Positions 35,214-43,877 of a DNA stretch of 46,119 nt are shown here, in pieces. Numbering within the stretch: position 1 is the first letter of the stretch; each line of letters starts with the position of its first letter. The notes under the pieces were generated by a model. It was not told where the DNA came from and made no database searches. It saw nothing but the letters and a program-made list of their open reading frames with translations. A program made the translations under genes and the position numbers. Source of the stretch: an uncultured Planctomycetaceae bacterium (GTDB taxonomy: Bacteria; Planctomycetota; Planctomycetia; Planctomycetales; Planctomycetaceae); assembly GCA_943787265.1 (NCBI GenBank), contig CALSLT010000045.1, forward strand, positions 1 through 46,119, in the 5' to 3' direction.

Positions 35214-35312
35214 GTTGTCTCCCGAGTTGATTGAGGCAGCGTGGCCGACGCGTTGCATCTGCTTCGAAGCCATCCAAAGAGCGATTGGCCTGCCACGCTG
35301 GAAGAACGCATC

Positions 35313-35327
35313 GCAATGCGTGTGCCA
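35313..35327 (-). promoter_or_regulatory. Sigma-54 type promoter for the MBL-LOG/P-ATPase operon
   Basis: The minus strand reads TGGCACACGCATTGC, with both boxes perfect and GG-N10-GC spacing. The ATG is 99 bp downstream. Confidence 0.87.
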
Positions 35328-35476
35328 TCGCACTCAATGCAGATTCAGGTGAGTCGAATCGTTGCTCGCGTTGCTCATTGATGGCCAACAGTCGCGTCGG
35401 CGATCCAACTCGCACATAGCGCGCGGACTGTCACGCATTCATACGTCGAAGAACGTCGTCGATCGATCTCCTCGCA

Positions 35477-35491
35477 TGGCATGCCCATTGC
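35477..35491 (+). promoter_or_regulatory. Sigma-54 type promoter for the tandem Usp 35540-36541
   Basis: TGGCATGCCCATTGC, with GG-N10-GC and a full TTGC box, 48 bp before the ATG. The 326 nt region 35214-35539 holds only this and the divergent promoter. Confidence 0.83.
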
Positions 35492-35539
35492 TAAGTCTGC
35501 TTCCGGTCCCTCAGACAGACGATTTCAGGAGTAACAAAG

Positions 35540-36541
35540 ATGCAACGCTTTCGCAGAGTTCTTGTCGGCGTCGATCTATGCGACGTCAGCCAGCCGATGA
35601 ATACTGGCCTGTCGGTAAGTACGCGATCTGCCATCGACAAAGCGATTTGGGTTGCAGGGCACACGTCAGCGGAAGTGACGTTTCTCTCGTCGCTCATGCC
35701 ATGCCTCGACCTTTCGCCGTCGATGTGGCAGATGCGGGAGATGCAGGATTACCAGTCGATGATCGACGGGATGCACGAGAACGCTCGCCAGCAGATGACC
35801 GCGCTGATTGACGAGGCAGCGGCGTCAGGAATCAAGGCGAACGAGTTGAGGACTGCTGGGAAGCCGTGGCAGGAGCTTCTGCGCGAGGCCGTCACAAACG
35901 ACTACGACCTGCTGATTGTTGGCAGCCATCAGCAACATGCCCTTGGTCAACTCTTACTCGGGAACACCGGCCGGCGGCTGATTCGCAAAAGTCCCTGCCC
36001 GGTATGGGTGACTTCGCCTGTTGAGGACGGCAAGGTTCGCCGAATTCTTGTTCCAACTGATTTTTCGGAAACCGCTGATGAGGCGATAAAACTCGCAGGC
36101 ACGTTGGCTCTACAGCTCGACGCGGATCTGCATGTTCTGCATGCGATCGAGCACCACTTCGAGCCACAGATGCGGGATATGATCGCCTCACTCGACGAAG
36201 CAGCACAATTTCAATCAAGGTTTCATTCGGACTCTGAGCGGCAACTGAACGAGGTCATCTCGCGGTGTGGGCTCGATCATGCAGTCGCTCTTGACCATCG
36301 ACACATCGCGATAGGAACGCCTGATACCGCGATTCGAACTGCAGTTGATGAGCTCGCGGTAGATTTGGTGGTGATGAACACGCTGGGGCGATCCGGACTG
36401 AAAGGACTGCTGGTCGGTAACACTGCCGAGCAAGTGCTCAATCACCTGACCAGCTCAATCCTTGCCATCAAACCGGACGACTTCCAATGCCCGATCGAAT
36501 TCCCGGCGCAACCTTCCGTTCAGGATGCGTCAACGGAATGA
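35540..36541 (+). CDS. Tandem-domain universal stress protein
   Basis: The 333-residue protein starts after CAGGAG. Domain 1 (RFRRVLVGVDLCDVSQPMNT) has an insertion-rich first half and the loop GSHQQHALGQLLLGNTGRRL. Domain 2 (VRRILVPTDFSETADEAIKL) ends with NTLGRSGLKGLLVGNTAEQV. The G-x2-G-x9-G motif is altered in domain 1 (GSHQ) and near normal in domain 2, so only one domain may bind ATP. It is monocistronic and followed by a strong hairpin. Confidence 0.9.
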   Translation: MQRFRRVLVGVDLCDVSQPMNTGLSVSTRSAIDKAIWVAGHTSAEVTFLSSLMPCLDLSPSMWQMREMQDYQSMIDGMHENARQQMTALIDEAAASGIKANELRTAGKPWQELLREAVTNDYDLLIVGSHQQHALGQLLLGNTGRRLIRKSPCPVWVTSPVEDGKVRRILVPTDFSETADEAIKLAGTLALQLDADLHVLHAIEHHFEPQMRDMIASLDEAAQFQSRFHSDSERQLNEVISRCGLDHAVALDHRHIAIGTPDTAIRTAVDELAVDLVVMNTLGRSGLKGLLVGNTAEQVLNHLTSSILAIKPDDFQCPIEFPAQPSVQDASTE

Positions 36542-36695
36542 GAGATTCGGCGTCTGAAAACTACGACGCTATCTGCGGAGATGGATTCGCCAGACGCACG
36601 GCGATCAGAGCAACGGCGAATTCTACGAACTCGGGCGGTTGCCTTTAATCTAAGCAGCCCGTCGACCTCAACATCAGGACGAAGGCATGAAGGAT

Positions 36696-36726
36696 GACAC
36701 GGCCGGTCGTTGCGTCGGTCCGTGTC
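36696..36726. terminator. Strong hairpin between convergent Usp and CBS genes
   Basis: GACACGG and CCGTGTC form the outer 7 bp of a stem that continues imperfectly inward (CCGGTCG with TCGGTC). It lies between the stop of the Usp gene (plus) and that of the CBS gene (minus) and can act as a bidirectional terminator. The rest of 36542-36749 holds nothing I recognise. Confidence 0.5.
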
Positions 36727-36749
36727 TTGACCGCGATCGCTGCCAGGGA

Positions 36750-37247
36750 TCAGCTTTCAGCAACTAGCTGAACAAAATCTAGAGCTGAAATAACACCTTG
36801 CAGCCGTTGATCGTCATTAACGACAAAGACGCGATGGATGCCATGTTCCACCATCGTCTGTGCGACACGAACGACGGGCATTGCCGGTCCCACGGTCAGC
36901 GGATCACGTGTCATCGCGTCCGAAACTGGAACCAGGTCGTATTCACCCAGCATTTCGTGAGAAAAGATCGACTCTTCCCACTTCTGCGTTTCTGGATTGA
37001 ACCAGTTTTCCGTGCGTGCGATGTCTCCTTCCATTGCCTCCTGATCAGCCTCAATGAATGACACAACGTCGGATGTGGAAATCACACCCACGCATCGGTT
37101 GTGTTCGTCGACAACCGGGACGCCGCTGACGTGATGCTCGGTCATGATCTGCATCGCGTCCTGAATTGAATCATTGGCTTCGACGCTGACGATTCCTTGA
37201 CTCATCACATCGGATGCTGATTTTGCTGTTGCCAGTTTGCTGGACAT
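36750..37247 (-). CDS. CBS-pair protein
   Basis: The 165-residue protein is two CBS motifs and little else. CBS1 is ASDVMSQGIVSVEANDSIQD, with VSGVPVVDEHNRCVGVISTS. CBS2 is VSDAMTRDPLTVGPAMPVVR, with IHRVFVVNDDQRLQGVISAL. Between them is an acidic/aromatic insert (ARTENWFNPETQKWEESIFS). Stand-alone CBS pairs bind adenine nucleotides and act as energy sensors; the dormancy protein Hrp1 of M. tuberculosis has this architecture. The gene lies 52 bp after a Usp gene and is probably co-transcribed with it. Confidence 0.9.
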   Translation of the reverse strand: MSSKLATAKSASDVMSQGIVSVEANDSIQDAMQIMTEHHVSGVPVVDEHNRCVGVISTSDVVSFIEADQEAMEGDIARTENWFNPETQKWEESIFSHEMLGEYDLVPVSDAMTRDPLTVGPAMPVVRVAQTMVEHGIHRVFVVNDDQRLQGVISALDFVQLVAES

Positions 37248-37299
37248 GAGAGGTCTCCTTGTGAGTTGACTGCCGTGAAGGCGTCCTCAAATTCGCGAT

Positions 37300-37752
37300 T
37301 CACGGCATGACGAAGTGATGTTGATCCGGTCGGACTACCAGAACCGGGTGTTTAGCTTTACGGACAACCTTTTCAGCAACACTGCCCATCAGCATGTGCT
37401 GGACGGGACCGTGCCCATGAGTTCCCAGCACGATCATGTTGCAGTCTTCCGCTTTCGCGTATTCGATAATTTCCAGCCACGCGCCTCCCTGTTTGATCAC
37501 AGCCGTCACTTCTACACCCTCGCAAGTGTGACGGTTCAGTAAGGCATCGAGCTTTTCCTTAATGGTACGTTCGAATTCGTCGCGCCATTCCTGCCCCGTC
37601 GTCGGAGCGTAGACAATCGGGTCATGCACGACGTGTAGTGCCACGACTTCGGCTTCGAACACGCGAGCCAGGGACATCGCATAGTCGAACGCTTTGTCGG
37701 ACGTTTCACTGAAGTCCACGGCGGCGAGAATTCGCTTGATACTGAGTGACAC
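37300..37752 (-). CDS. Universal stress protein (ATP-binding type)
   Basis: The 150-residue single-domain Usp starts MSLSIKRILAAVDFSETSDK. It includes VEAE-type and VVALHVVHDPIVYAPTTGQ segments and the full nucleotide loop GTHGHGPVQHMLMGSVAEKV, which matches G-x2-G-x9-G-[ST]. It is the first gene of a Usp/CBS operon, and its promoter lies 50 bp upstream. It closely resembles the Usp at 42629-43084, including the shared end FVMP, so the two probably arose by duplication. Confidence 0.93.
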   Translation of the reverse strand: MSLSIKRILAAVDFSETSDKAFDYAMSLARVFEAEVVALHVVHDPIVYAPTTGQEWRDEFERTIKEKLDALLNRHTCEGVEVTAVIKQGGAWLEIIEYAKAEDCNMIVLGTHGHGPVQHMLMGSVAEKVVRKAKHPVLVVRPDQHHFVMP

Positions 37753-37801
37753 GACTTAGCTCCTGTGTCTGAGATAGGTTGAATCTGCTTTGGTGTTCAA
37801 A

Positions 37802-37816
37802 GCAAGTGGTGTGCCG
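37802..37816 (-). promoter_or_regulatory. Sigma-54 type promoter for the Usp/CBS operon
   Basis: The minus strand reads CGGCACACCACTTGC, GG-N10-GC, with a full TTGC box, 49 bp before the ATG. Confidence 0.82.
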
Positions 37817-37968
37817 AGTGGCTGCGAGATGGAGCTGACAGCTTGTTCGATGGCAGAATTGGCCGAGGCCGCACACTTCAATCGGCAGGCGTGCATATTC
37901 GCGCGCTTTGTGGCTCGCCCAGCGCGCGGTGGCTTGCAGAAGTCATCTGTTCGCCGAGGTGCGATGAT

Positions 37969-37983
37969 CGGCACAGTATTCGC
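37969..37983 (+). promoter_or_regulatory. Possible sigma-54 type promoter for the formate channel/FDH/PPK2 operon
   Basis: CGGCACAGTATTCGC has the right GG-N10-GC spacing and a good GGCAC, but TCGC instead of TTGC. It is the weakest of the set, 76 bp before the ATG. The 307 nt region 37753-38059 holds this and the divergent promoter only. Confidence 0.5.
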
Positions 37984-38059
37984 CTGGACGTGGCTGTCTT
38001 CAGAAACATTCACTCTCAGACGCCTTCTGGCCTTCGCGAATTGCAAACAGGAGCCCCTC

Positions 38060-38911
38060 ATGGACGCAATGCTGCCTCCCGACATGGCAAAAAAAGCAGA
38101 AGACGTTGGTGTCAATAAATCTGGCATGAATACGCCACGAATGTTCGTTCTTGCAGTCCTTGCAGGGGCTTTCATTTCGTTTGGAGCTATCTTCGCGACG
38201 ACGGTTGCGGCCGGTACCGCAGGCCCAGTTCCATTCGGAATTCAAAGACTGCTCGTTGGCACTGTTTTCTCGCTGGGACTTGTACTGGTGATTGTTGGTG
38301 GGGCGGAGCTGTTCACCGGCAACAGCTTGATTGTGATGGCATGGGCCAGTGGGCGAGTTTCACTGGCAGCCCTACTTCGAAACTGGGCGATCGTTTTTGC
38401 GGGGAACTTCGTCGGATCAATCGGAACGGCGGTGCTTGTGTTCCTCTCCGGACATCACGACTTCGGGTCGGGAAGTGTGGGGCTGACTGCTCTGAAGATT
38501 GCGGACGCGAAGCTGCACTTCGGCTTCGTGCAGGCCGTGAGTCTGGGGATACTTTGCAACGTTTTGGTCTGTCTGGCCGTATGGCTGACCTTCAGTGCTC
38601 GCACGACGACCGATCGGATTCTTGCGATCGTCCCGCCGATCGCCTGCTTCGTCGCCGCCGGGTTCGAACACAGCATCGCCAATATGTATTTCGTACCTGT
38701 CGCGTGGCTGATCCAGGTTGGAGCGTCGGACGGATTCTGGTCAAGCATCGGCAGCTCGGCCGGTGAGTTCTCCGGGATCACCTGGTCGGCGTTTCTGGTG
38801 AAGAACCTGATTCCTGTGACGATTGGAAATGTGATTGGCGGTGGAGCTCTTGTCGGAGCTGTCTACTGGTTCGTTTATCTGCGCCCCACGGCAACGGAGG
38901 CCGCGAAGTAA
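38060..38911 (+). CDS. Formate/nitrite transporter (FNT) family channel
   Basis: Start at 38060 after AGGAG; upstream in-frame sequence covers the promoter region and is not protein-like. The 283-residue protein has six hydrophobic segments and the FNT signatures LAGAFISFGAIFATTVAAG, GGAELFTGNSLIVMAW, LGILCNVLVCLAVWL, GFEHSIANMYFVPVAW and LIPVTIGNVIGGG. Because the next gene encodes formate dehydrogenase and overlaps by one base (TAATG), it is most likely a formate channel (FocA-like) rather than a nitrite channel. Confidence 0.92.
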   Translation: MDAMLPPDMAKKAEDVGVNKSGMNTPRMFVLAVLAGAFISFGAIFATTVAAGTAGPVPFGIQRLLVGTVFSLGLVLVIVGGAELFTGNSLIVMAWASGRVSLAALLRNWAIVFAGNFVGSIGTAVLVFLSGHHDFGSGSVGLTALKIADAKLHFGFVQAVSLGILCNVLVCLAVWLTFSARTTTDRILAIVPPIACFVAAGFEHSIANMYFVPVAWLIQVGASDGFWSSIGSSAGEFSGITWSAFLVKNLIPVTIGNVIGGGALVGAVYWFVYLRPTATEAAK

Positions 38912-41733
38912 TGACGAAGGTCACAATCAACGGTGAGATAATTGAGGTCGCTGAAAACTCGACGATTCTTGACGCCGCTCAATCAGCGGGCATCGAGATT
39001 CCGACTCTGTGTCATTTCCAGGGGCTGACATCACCCGGCTCGTGCAGGCTGTGCATGGTTGAAGTTGCTGGCTGGTCAGAGCCGGTCGCGGCCTGCGCAT
39101 ACCCTGTTTCAGAGGGGCTCGTCGTCGACACCGAATCCGACTCGCTCACCCGGCATCGACGCAACATTCTGCAACTTCAGCTTGAGCAGATGCCCGGCGG
39201 CGCGGCGGCTGGTACTGAGTTTGGTCGCTGGATCGAACATTACGACGTCAAGCTTCCCGACGACACGCCGATAGTGGCACGATTCACACCCGACGCAGAT
39301 CCTAATCCATTCATTCGTGTCGACATGAATCAGTGCATTCTGTGTACGCGATGCGTGCGGGCGTGCGACGAGATTCAGGGCCGCGATGTCTGGGGAGTTG
39401 CCGACAAGGGGTTCGACTCGCGGATCATCGCCGGAGCCGACACGACGATGCTGGATGCCCGTTGCGAGTCCTGCGGACTGTGTGCTGCCGTCTGTCCAAC
39501 CGACGCCCTTGTCGATCGACACGCGCTTGAGTCACCTCCCCCGGACAAACTTGTCAGGACGACGTGTGCGTACTGCGGTGTTGGCTGCCAGTTCGATCTC
39601 AACGTACGTGATGATCGAGTCACGCGCGTCACCTCAACGCAAGAGGCCCCGGTTAACGGGCATGCATTATGCGTGAAGGGGCGATATGGCTGGGACTTCG
39701 TGCATCATGCGGATCGACTCACGCAGCCGCGAGTGCGACGGTACTTGCTGGACGATCCCGACAGTCGTTCGCGGCTTAGCGCGGATGCTCGGAACAATGT
39801 CCAGCGAGGCGAGTGGGTCGATGTCGACTGGGATACCGCCCTCGACATCGTTGCCGGGCGTCTCTCTGCGATCAGAAACGAATCTGGCAGCGATGCTCTG
39901 GGTGTATTCTCGTCGGCCAAGTGCTCGAACGAAGAAAACTACCTGATGCAGAAGTTGGCTCGACAGGTTCTTGGCACTCACAACGTCGACCACTGTGCCA
40001 GGCTCTGTCATTCCTCGACGGTCGCTGGCCTGGCGATGGCCTTCGGGTCGGGAGCGATGAGCAATTCGATGGACGACATCGCTGAGCACTCGCAGGCGGC
40101 GCTCATCATCGGCTCCAACACGACGGAGCAGCATCCAGTCTTTGGGACGATGATCCGACAGGCGGTGAAACAGCGAGGCATGAAGCTCGTCGTTGCTGAC
40201 CCGCGAAAGATCGACATCACCGAGTTCGCCGTGCTGCACCTGCAGCAGCAACCAGGTACCGACGTAGCGTTGGTCAACGGGCTCATGAAATTGATTCTCG
40301 ACAACAACTGGCACGACGCCAACTTCATTGACCAGCGCTGCGAGGGTTTTGAAGAGTTCGCTGAGACCGTTTCGAAGTACGACGTTGAGCGAGTTTCGAG
40401 GATTACCGGCGTCCCGGTCGTTCAGCTTCGCGAAGCCGCTGAGATTCTTGGCACAACTCGACCAATGTCGGTGATCTGGTCGATGGGCATTACTCAGCAC
40501 ACGACGGGAGTGATTAACGTCCTTAGCCTGGCCAACATGCAGATGCTGCTGGGAAACATGGGTGTGCCCGGTGGCGGCGTGAATCCGCTTCGAGGCCAGA
40601 ACAACGTGCAAGGCGCGTGTGATTTGGGCGGCTTACCGAACGTCTTCCCCGCTTACCAGGCGGTCAGCGATGCGGGCTGCCGACAGAAGTTTTCGGACGC
40701 GTGGGCTTTGGAATCCTCGGGGAACGAACGATCAACTTCTCTGATCGAGGAGTGGGCGGATCGCCCGGGACTGACGTTGACTGAAATGGTTGAGCGATTC
40801 GGTACTGGAAAACTTCGAGGCTTGTACATCCTAGGTGAAAATCCGGTGCTGACTGACCCCGACAGCAATCACGTTCGGGCTTGCCTGGAGTCGTCGGAGT
40901 TTCTGGTGCTTCAGGAAATTTTTCCGTCCGAGACCTCGCACTATGCCGACGTCCTGCTGCCCGGCGTGACGTTTGCTGAGCGGACCGGCACGTTCACCAA
41001 CACCGAACGGCGAGTGCAGCTCTTTCGAGAAGCCATACCAGCAATTGGAAACGCTCGACCAGACTGGCAAATCGTCAGCGATGTTGCGCGACGAATCCTT
41101 GCGAGGCAACAACGTCAACCTGTCGGTCCTCAAGCCGCATGGGATTACAAGACGCCGTCAGAAATCATGGATGAAATCGCCGCCGTGGCCCCGTCCTACG
41201 CGGGCATCTCGTACGAGAGACTGGAGCGTGGCGAGAGATTGCAATGGCCGGTCAAGAACGAAGCCTCACCCGGTACACCGATTTTGCATGTGGGAAAATT
41301 CGTGCGAGGGCTCGGTCGATTTCACGCGGTCGATCACCTGCCGCCTGACGAGCTTCCCGATGACGATTTTCCATTGCTGCTGACAACCGGCCGAGTTTTG
41401 TATCACTGGCACGGCGGCGAAATGACTCGTCGCAGCCAGATTCTCTTTGAGTTGTGCCCGGAACCCATCGTGGAAGTTTCACACGAAGACGCCGCACGGC
41501 TGGAAGTGGCATCCGGCGATCTCGTCCAACTCGAATCGCGCCGCGGAATGATGACGGCCAAGGCGACAATTACAGAACGCGTACCGGCCGGAATCGTCTT
41601 TGCCAATTTCCACTTTCCCGGCGAACATAACGTCAACGTTCTGACAAACGCCGCTCTTGATCCGACGGCTAAGATTCCTGAATACAAGGTTTGCGCAGTT
41701 CGACTGCTGTCGTCTCAGTTGTGTCCCGAATAA
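38911..41733 (+). CDS. Molybdenum/tungsten formate dehydrogenase alpha subunit, Cys type, with NuoG-like N-terminus
   Basis: The 940-residue protein has an N-terminal [2Fe-2S] ferredoxin domain (Cys34, 45, 48, 62) and then the region that is a His/Cys [4Fe-4S] site in NuoG-like proteins, where the cysteines are missing (LQLEQMPGGAAAGTEF). Two [4Fe-4S] clusters follow (CILCTRCVRAC at 142-152, CESCGLCAAVC at 185-195), then the molybdopterin Fe4S4 domain (CAYCGVGC, CVKG), and a bis-MGD catalytic domain with Cys366 (HCARLCHSSTVAGL) where others have selenocysteine. The end is the molydop-binding domain. No NAD- or quinone-reducing partner is encoded nearby. It is coupled to the formate channel. 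Confidence 0.92.
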   Translation: MTKVTINGEIIEVAENSTILDAAQSAGIEIPTLCHFQGLTSPGSCRLCMVEVAGWSEPVAACAYPVSEGLVVDTESDSLTRHRRNILQLQLEQMPGGAAAGTEFGRWIEHYDVKLPDDTPIVARFTPDADPNPFIRVDMNQCILCTRCVRACDEIQGRDVWGVADKGFDSRIIAGADTTMLDARCESCGLCAAVCPTDALVDRHALESPPPDKLVRTTCAYCGVGCQFDLNVRDDRVTRVTSTQEAPVNGHALCVKGRYGWDFVHHADRLTQPRVRRYLLDDPDSRSRLSADARNNVQRGEWVDVDWDTALDIVAGRLSAIRNESGSDALGVFSSAKCSNEENYLMQKLARQVLGTHNVDHCARLCHSSTVAGLAMAFGSGAMSNSMDDIAEHSQAALIIGSNTTEQHPVFGTMIRQAVKQRGMKLVVADPRKIDITEFAVLHLQQQPGTDVALVNGLMKLILDNNWHDANFIDQRCEGFEEFAETVSKYDVERVSRITGVPVVQLREAAEILGTTRPMSVIWSMGITQHTTGVINVLSLANMQMLLGNMGVPGGGVNPLRGQNNVQGACDLGGLPNVFPAYQAVSDAGCRQKFSDAWALESSGNERSTSLIEEWADRPGLTLTEMVERFGTGKLRGLYILGENPVLTDPDSNHVRACLESSEFLVLQEIFPSETSHYADVLLPGVTFAERTGTFTNTERRVQLFREAIPAIGNARPDWQIVSDVARRILARQQRQPVGPQAAWDYKTPSEIMDEIAAVAPSYAGISYERLERGERLQWPVKNEASPGTPILHVGKFVRGLGRFHAVDHLPPDELPDDDFPLLLTTGRVLYHWHGGEMTRRSQILFELCPEPIVEVSHEDAARLEVASGDLVQLESRRGMMTAKATITERVPAGIVFANFHFPGEHNVNVLTNAALDPTAKIPEYKVCAVRLLSSQLCPE

Positions 41734-41777
41734 ACTAAGTTCACAGCGGGACCGTTTACTCAACTTAGAGGATTGAG

Positions 41778-42608
41778 ATGTCGGACACAGTAGATTCTTC
41801 AGAGCATTGCCTTCGACATCTTTTGTCGCCGGGGGAGCCAGTCCGGCTGGACAAACTGTCGACTCGAGGCCGCGATTTTCATGACGACCGTAAACAGGCG
41901 GATGCCGAACTGGATGAGTTGCGTGATGAACTGGCCGGTTTGCAGCGTCGGTTGTATGCGGAGAACCGGCGTAAATTGCTGATCATACTGCAGGCGATGG
42001 ATGCAGGCGGCAAGGACGGAACTGTCCGACACGTTTTCCGTGGAGTCGATCCTCAAGGTGTTTATGTCACGTCGTTCAGGCAGCCGACCGACGAAGAGTT
42101 GTCTCACGATTTTCTGTGGCGCGTGCACCGTGTCGTGCCGGCAAGTGGAAGTATCGGCGTTTTCAATCGGTCGCACTATGAGGACGTGCTCGTCCCTCGA
42201 GTCGAGAAACTTGTTCCCGAAGATGTGTGGCGGAACCGGTATCAGCAGATCAATGACTTCGAACGACTGCTTAGTGAGTCGGGTACGACGATCCTCAAAT
42301 TTTTCCTCCACATTTCTCGCGATGAGCAGGAAAAACGACTGCATGCCCGACTGACGGATCCGGAGAAACACTGGAAATTCTCGGACGACGACGTGGTCCA
42401 GCGGAAGCACTGGGGGCAGTACATGGCTGCGTACGAAGAGGCATTCGTAACGTGTGGGACTAAGCAGGTACCGTGGTATGTGATCCCTGCTGATCAAAAA
42501 TGGTATCGCAACCTGGCCATTGCCCGTGTCATCGTTGAGACACTTCGGGAAATGAACCCGCAGTACCCACCGCCGTCGATCGACCTGGACCAGTACGATC
42601 TGGGGTGA
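41778..42608 (+). CDS. Polyphosphate kinase 2 family protein
   Basis: The 276-residue protein has the PPK2 core: Walker A DAGGKDGT at about 75-82, the segment GSIGVFNRSHYEDVLVPRVE (Walker B region), FFLHISRDEQEKRLHARLTD, and the lid/ending ADQKWYRNLAIARVIVETLR. It belongs to the single-domain PPK2 group that makes ADP or ATP (or AMP to ADP) from polyphosphate. It starts 44 bp after the formate dehydrogenase stop, most likely as the third gene of that operon, giving energy supply from polyphosphate during stress. Confidence 0.92.
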   Translation: MSDTVDSSEHCLRHLLSPGEPVRLDKLSTRGRDFHDDRKQADAELDELRDELAGLQRRLYAENRRKLLIILQAMDAGGKDGTVRHVFRGVDPQGVYVTSFRQPTDEELSHDFLWRVHRVVPASGSIGVFNRSHYEDVLVPRVEKLVPEDVWRNRYQQINDFERLLSESGTTILKFFLHISRDEQEKRLHARLTDPEKHWKFSDDDVVQRKHWGQYMAAYEEAFVTCGTKQVPWYVIPADQKWYRNLAIARVIVETLREMNPQYPPPSIDLDQYDLG

Positions 42609-42628
42609 CCTTTACCTGGTCAATAAAA

Positions 42629-43084
42629 TCAGGGCATTACAAACTCGTGCTCTTCGTCTCGCACTGTCAGGACCGGACACGGAGCCTTCCGTACGACCCG
42701 CTCAGCGACACTGCCCAGCAGCATGTGGGCAATGGCTCCTCGACCGTGCGTACCCATGACGATCAGACTTATGTCATTCTCTTTGGCATACCGAACGACT
42801 TCGACGAAAGGATGTCCGTGTTTCATCTCACGGACAACGTTCACGTCGTCTGGGACATCGACCTTCTGTTTGTCAAGCGTTTTCGCCGCGGCCGCTTCTT
42901 CCTGAACCGCAAGATCGGGTGGGAAATAGACACTGTCACCATTCATGATCGGCATGATTTCGAACGCGTGAAGCAGATGGAGTTCCGCATGAAACTTTGT
43001 CGCCAGTTCCTCCCCATATCGCAGTGCTTTTGCACTGAACTGACTGAAATCAATCGGCACCAGAATCTTCTCCAACTTAATCAT
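42629..43084 (-). CDS. Universal stress protein (ATP-binding type)
   Basis: The 151-residue protein starts at 43084 (MIKLEKILVPIDFSQFSAKA), with GAGGAG upstream. It has a complete nucleotide loop, GTHGRGAIAHMLLGSVAERV, and ends HEFVMP. It is close to the Usp at 37300-37752. It converges with PPK2, with only 20 bp between the stops. Confidence 0.93.
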   Translation of the reverse strand: MIKLEKILVPIDFSQFSAKALRYGEELATKFHAELHLLHAFEIMPIMNGDSVYFPPDLAVQEEAAAAKTLDKQKVDVPDDVNVVREMKHGHPFVEVVRYAKENDISLIVMGTHGRGAIAHMLLGSVAERVVRKAPCPVLTVRDEEHEFVMP

Positions 43085-43151
43085 CACAGCGCTCCTCGAA
43101 CTGGATTGAGATGTCAACGACCGATGTTGCTCGGTTCGAAAAATTGAGAAC

Positions 43152-43166
43152 GCAACAGGAGTGCCA
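43152..43166 (-). promoter_or_regulatory. Sigma-54 type promoter for Usp 42629-43084
   Basis: The minus strand reads TGGCACTCCTGTTGC, with both boxes perfect and GG-N10-GC, 67 bp before the ATG. Confidence 0.86.
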
Positions 43167-43444
43167 GAGTCGCACCATCGTTTCGTTTGAATTCGCGAAC
43201 GTGCTCTTGTGGGGACACCCTTTTAGTCCTTAGACACAGAAATCAGATAACTACTCGAGAACCGGCACGTTCGGCTACCAGTTTCGAGACGCCGCACAGA
43301 CTCAAATCTGCGAGCGGATTCGCACGTTACTCCTGCCGGTGTGTGCCTTCTTGGCTCACTCGTCAATCGAATCGTTGGATGCGAGCGATCATCCACCGCC
43401 GATCGCAACAATCAGTCGGCTTCTCCGGCAAGTCACTGGTCATC

Positions 43445-43459
43445 CGGCACGGGTAATGC
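43445..43459 (+). promoter_or_regulatory. Sigma-54 type promoter for the 43529-44631 operon
   Basis: CGGCACGGGTAATGC has GGCACG fully conserved and GG-N10-GC, with ATGC instead of TTGC, 69 bp before the ATG. The 444 nt region 43085-43528 holds no convincing gene; about 280 bp separate this from the opposing promoter. Confidence 0.72.
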
Positions 43460-43528
43460 TCTCTTTTCGAGTCCGGTTGGGATTGTCCTCGACGTTTCGT
43501 GTGCCGACGGATCGAAAGGAGAAAAGCG

Positions 43529-43783
43529 ATGGTTGCCACAATGACACCCGCTCCAGTTAGCCGTTCGAAAACGCATTCGGTAAGGCGGCCGGTTCAGAAA
43601 CACAAGGTTGCGAATTCTGAGGAATTCAAAGCCAAAGAACATGAACGATCGCGTAGAGACCGTATTTCTGTCGTTGTCGGATTGCTGCTTATCTTTGTGC
43701 TGATCGCGCTTGCCGTCTGGGGCGTGATGACGGGCGACTCGCCAAATACAGAAGCGATGTGGGAATACCAGTACCTGTGCTGA
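43529..43783 (+). CDS. Small single-helix membrane protein with basic N-terminus
   Basis: The 84-residue protein starts at 43529, preceded by AAAGGAG. The first 50 residues are very basic (SRSKTHSVRRPVQKHKVANS, then EHERSRRDRI). One membrane helix follows (ISVVVGLLLIFVLIALAVWG), then a short acidic tail ending with a cysteine. I do not recognise the family. It heads a small operon with the DUF4332 protein. Confidence 0.65.
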   Translation: MVATMTPAPVSRSKTHSVRRPVQKHKVANSEEFKAKEHERSRRDRISVVVGLLLIFVLIALAVWGVMTGDSPNTEAMWEYQYLC

Positions 43784-43877
43784 GATCGTAGTCGCGTTTG
43801 CGATCTGTGGTCGATTTCAATTTCGAAAGACATTCCATGAGTCGAACGCTGGCTCTTGAATCGGGAGGGAATACGTC

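Noticed and set aside
40006..40008. Selenocysteine in the formate dehydrogenase active site
   Set aside because: The active-site codon for residue 366 is TGT (Cys, HCARLCHSS), not TGA.
39667..40611. Minus-strand ORF of 314 codons
   Set aside because: It is antisense to the formate dehydrogenase; its composition is the mirror of the real gene.
43187..43456. Plus-strand ORF of 89 codons in the 43085-43528 intergenic region
   Set aside because: It has no start signal or family motif and overlaps two predicted promoters and their central region.
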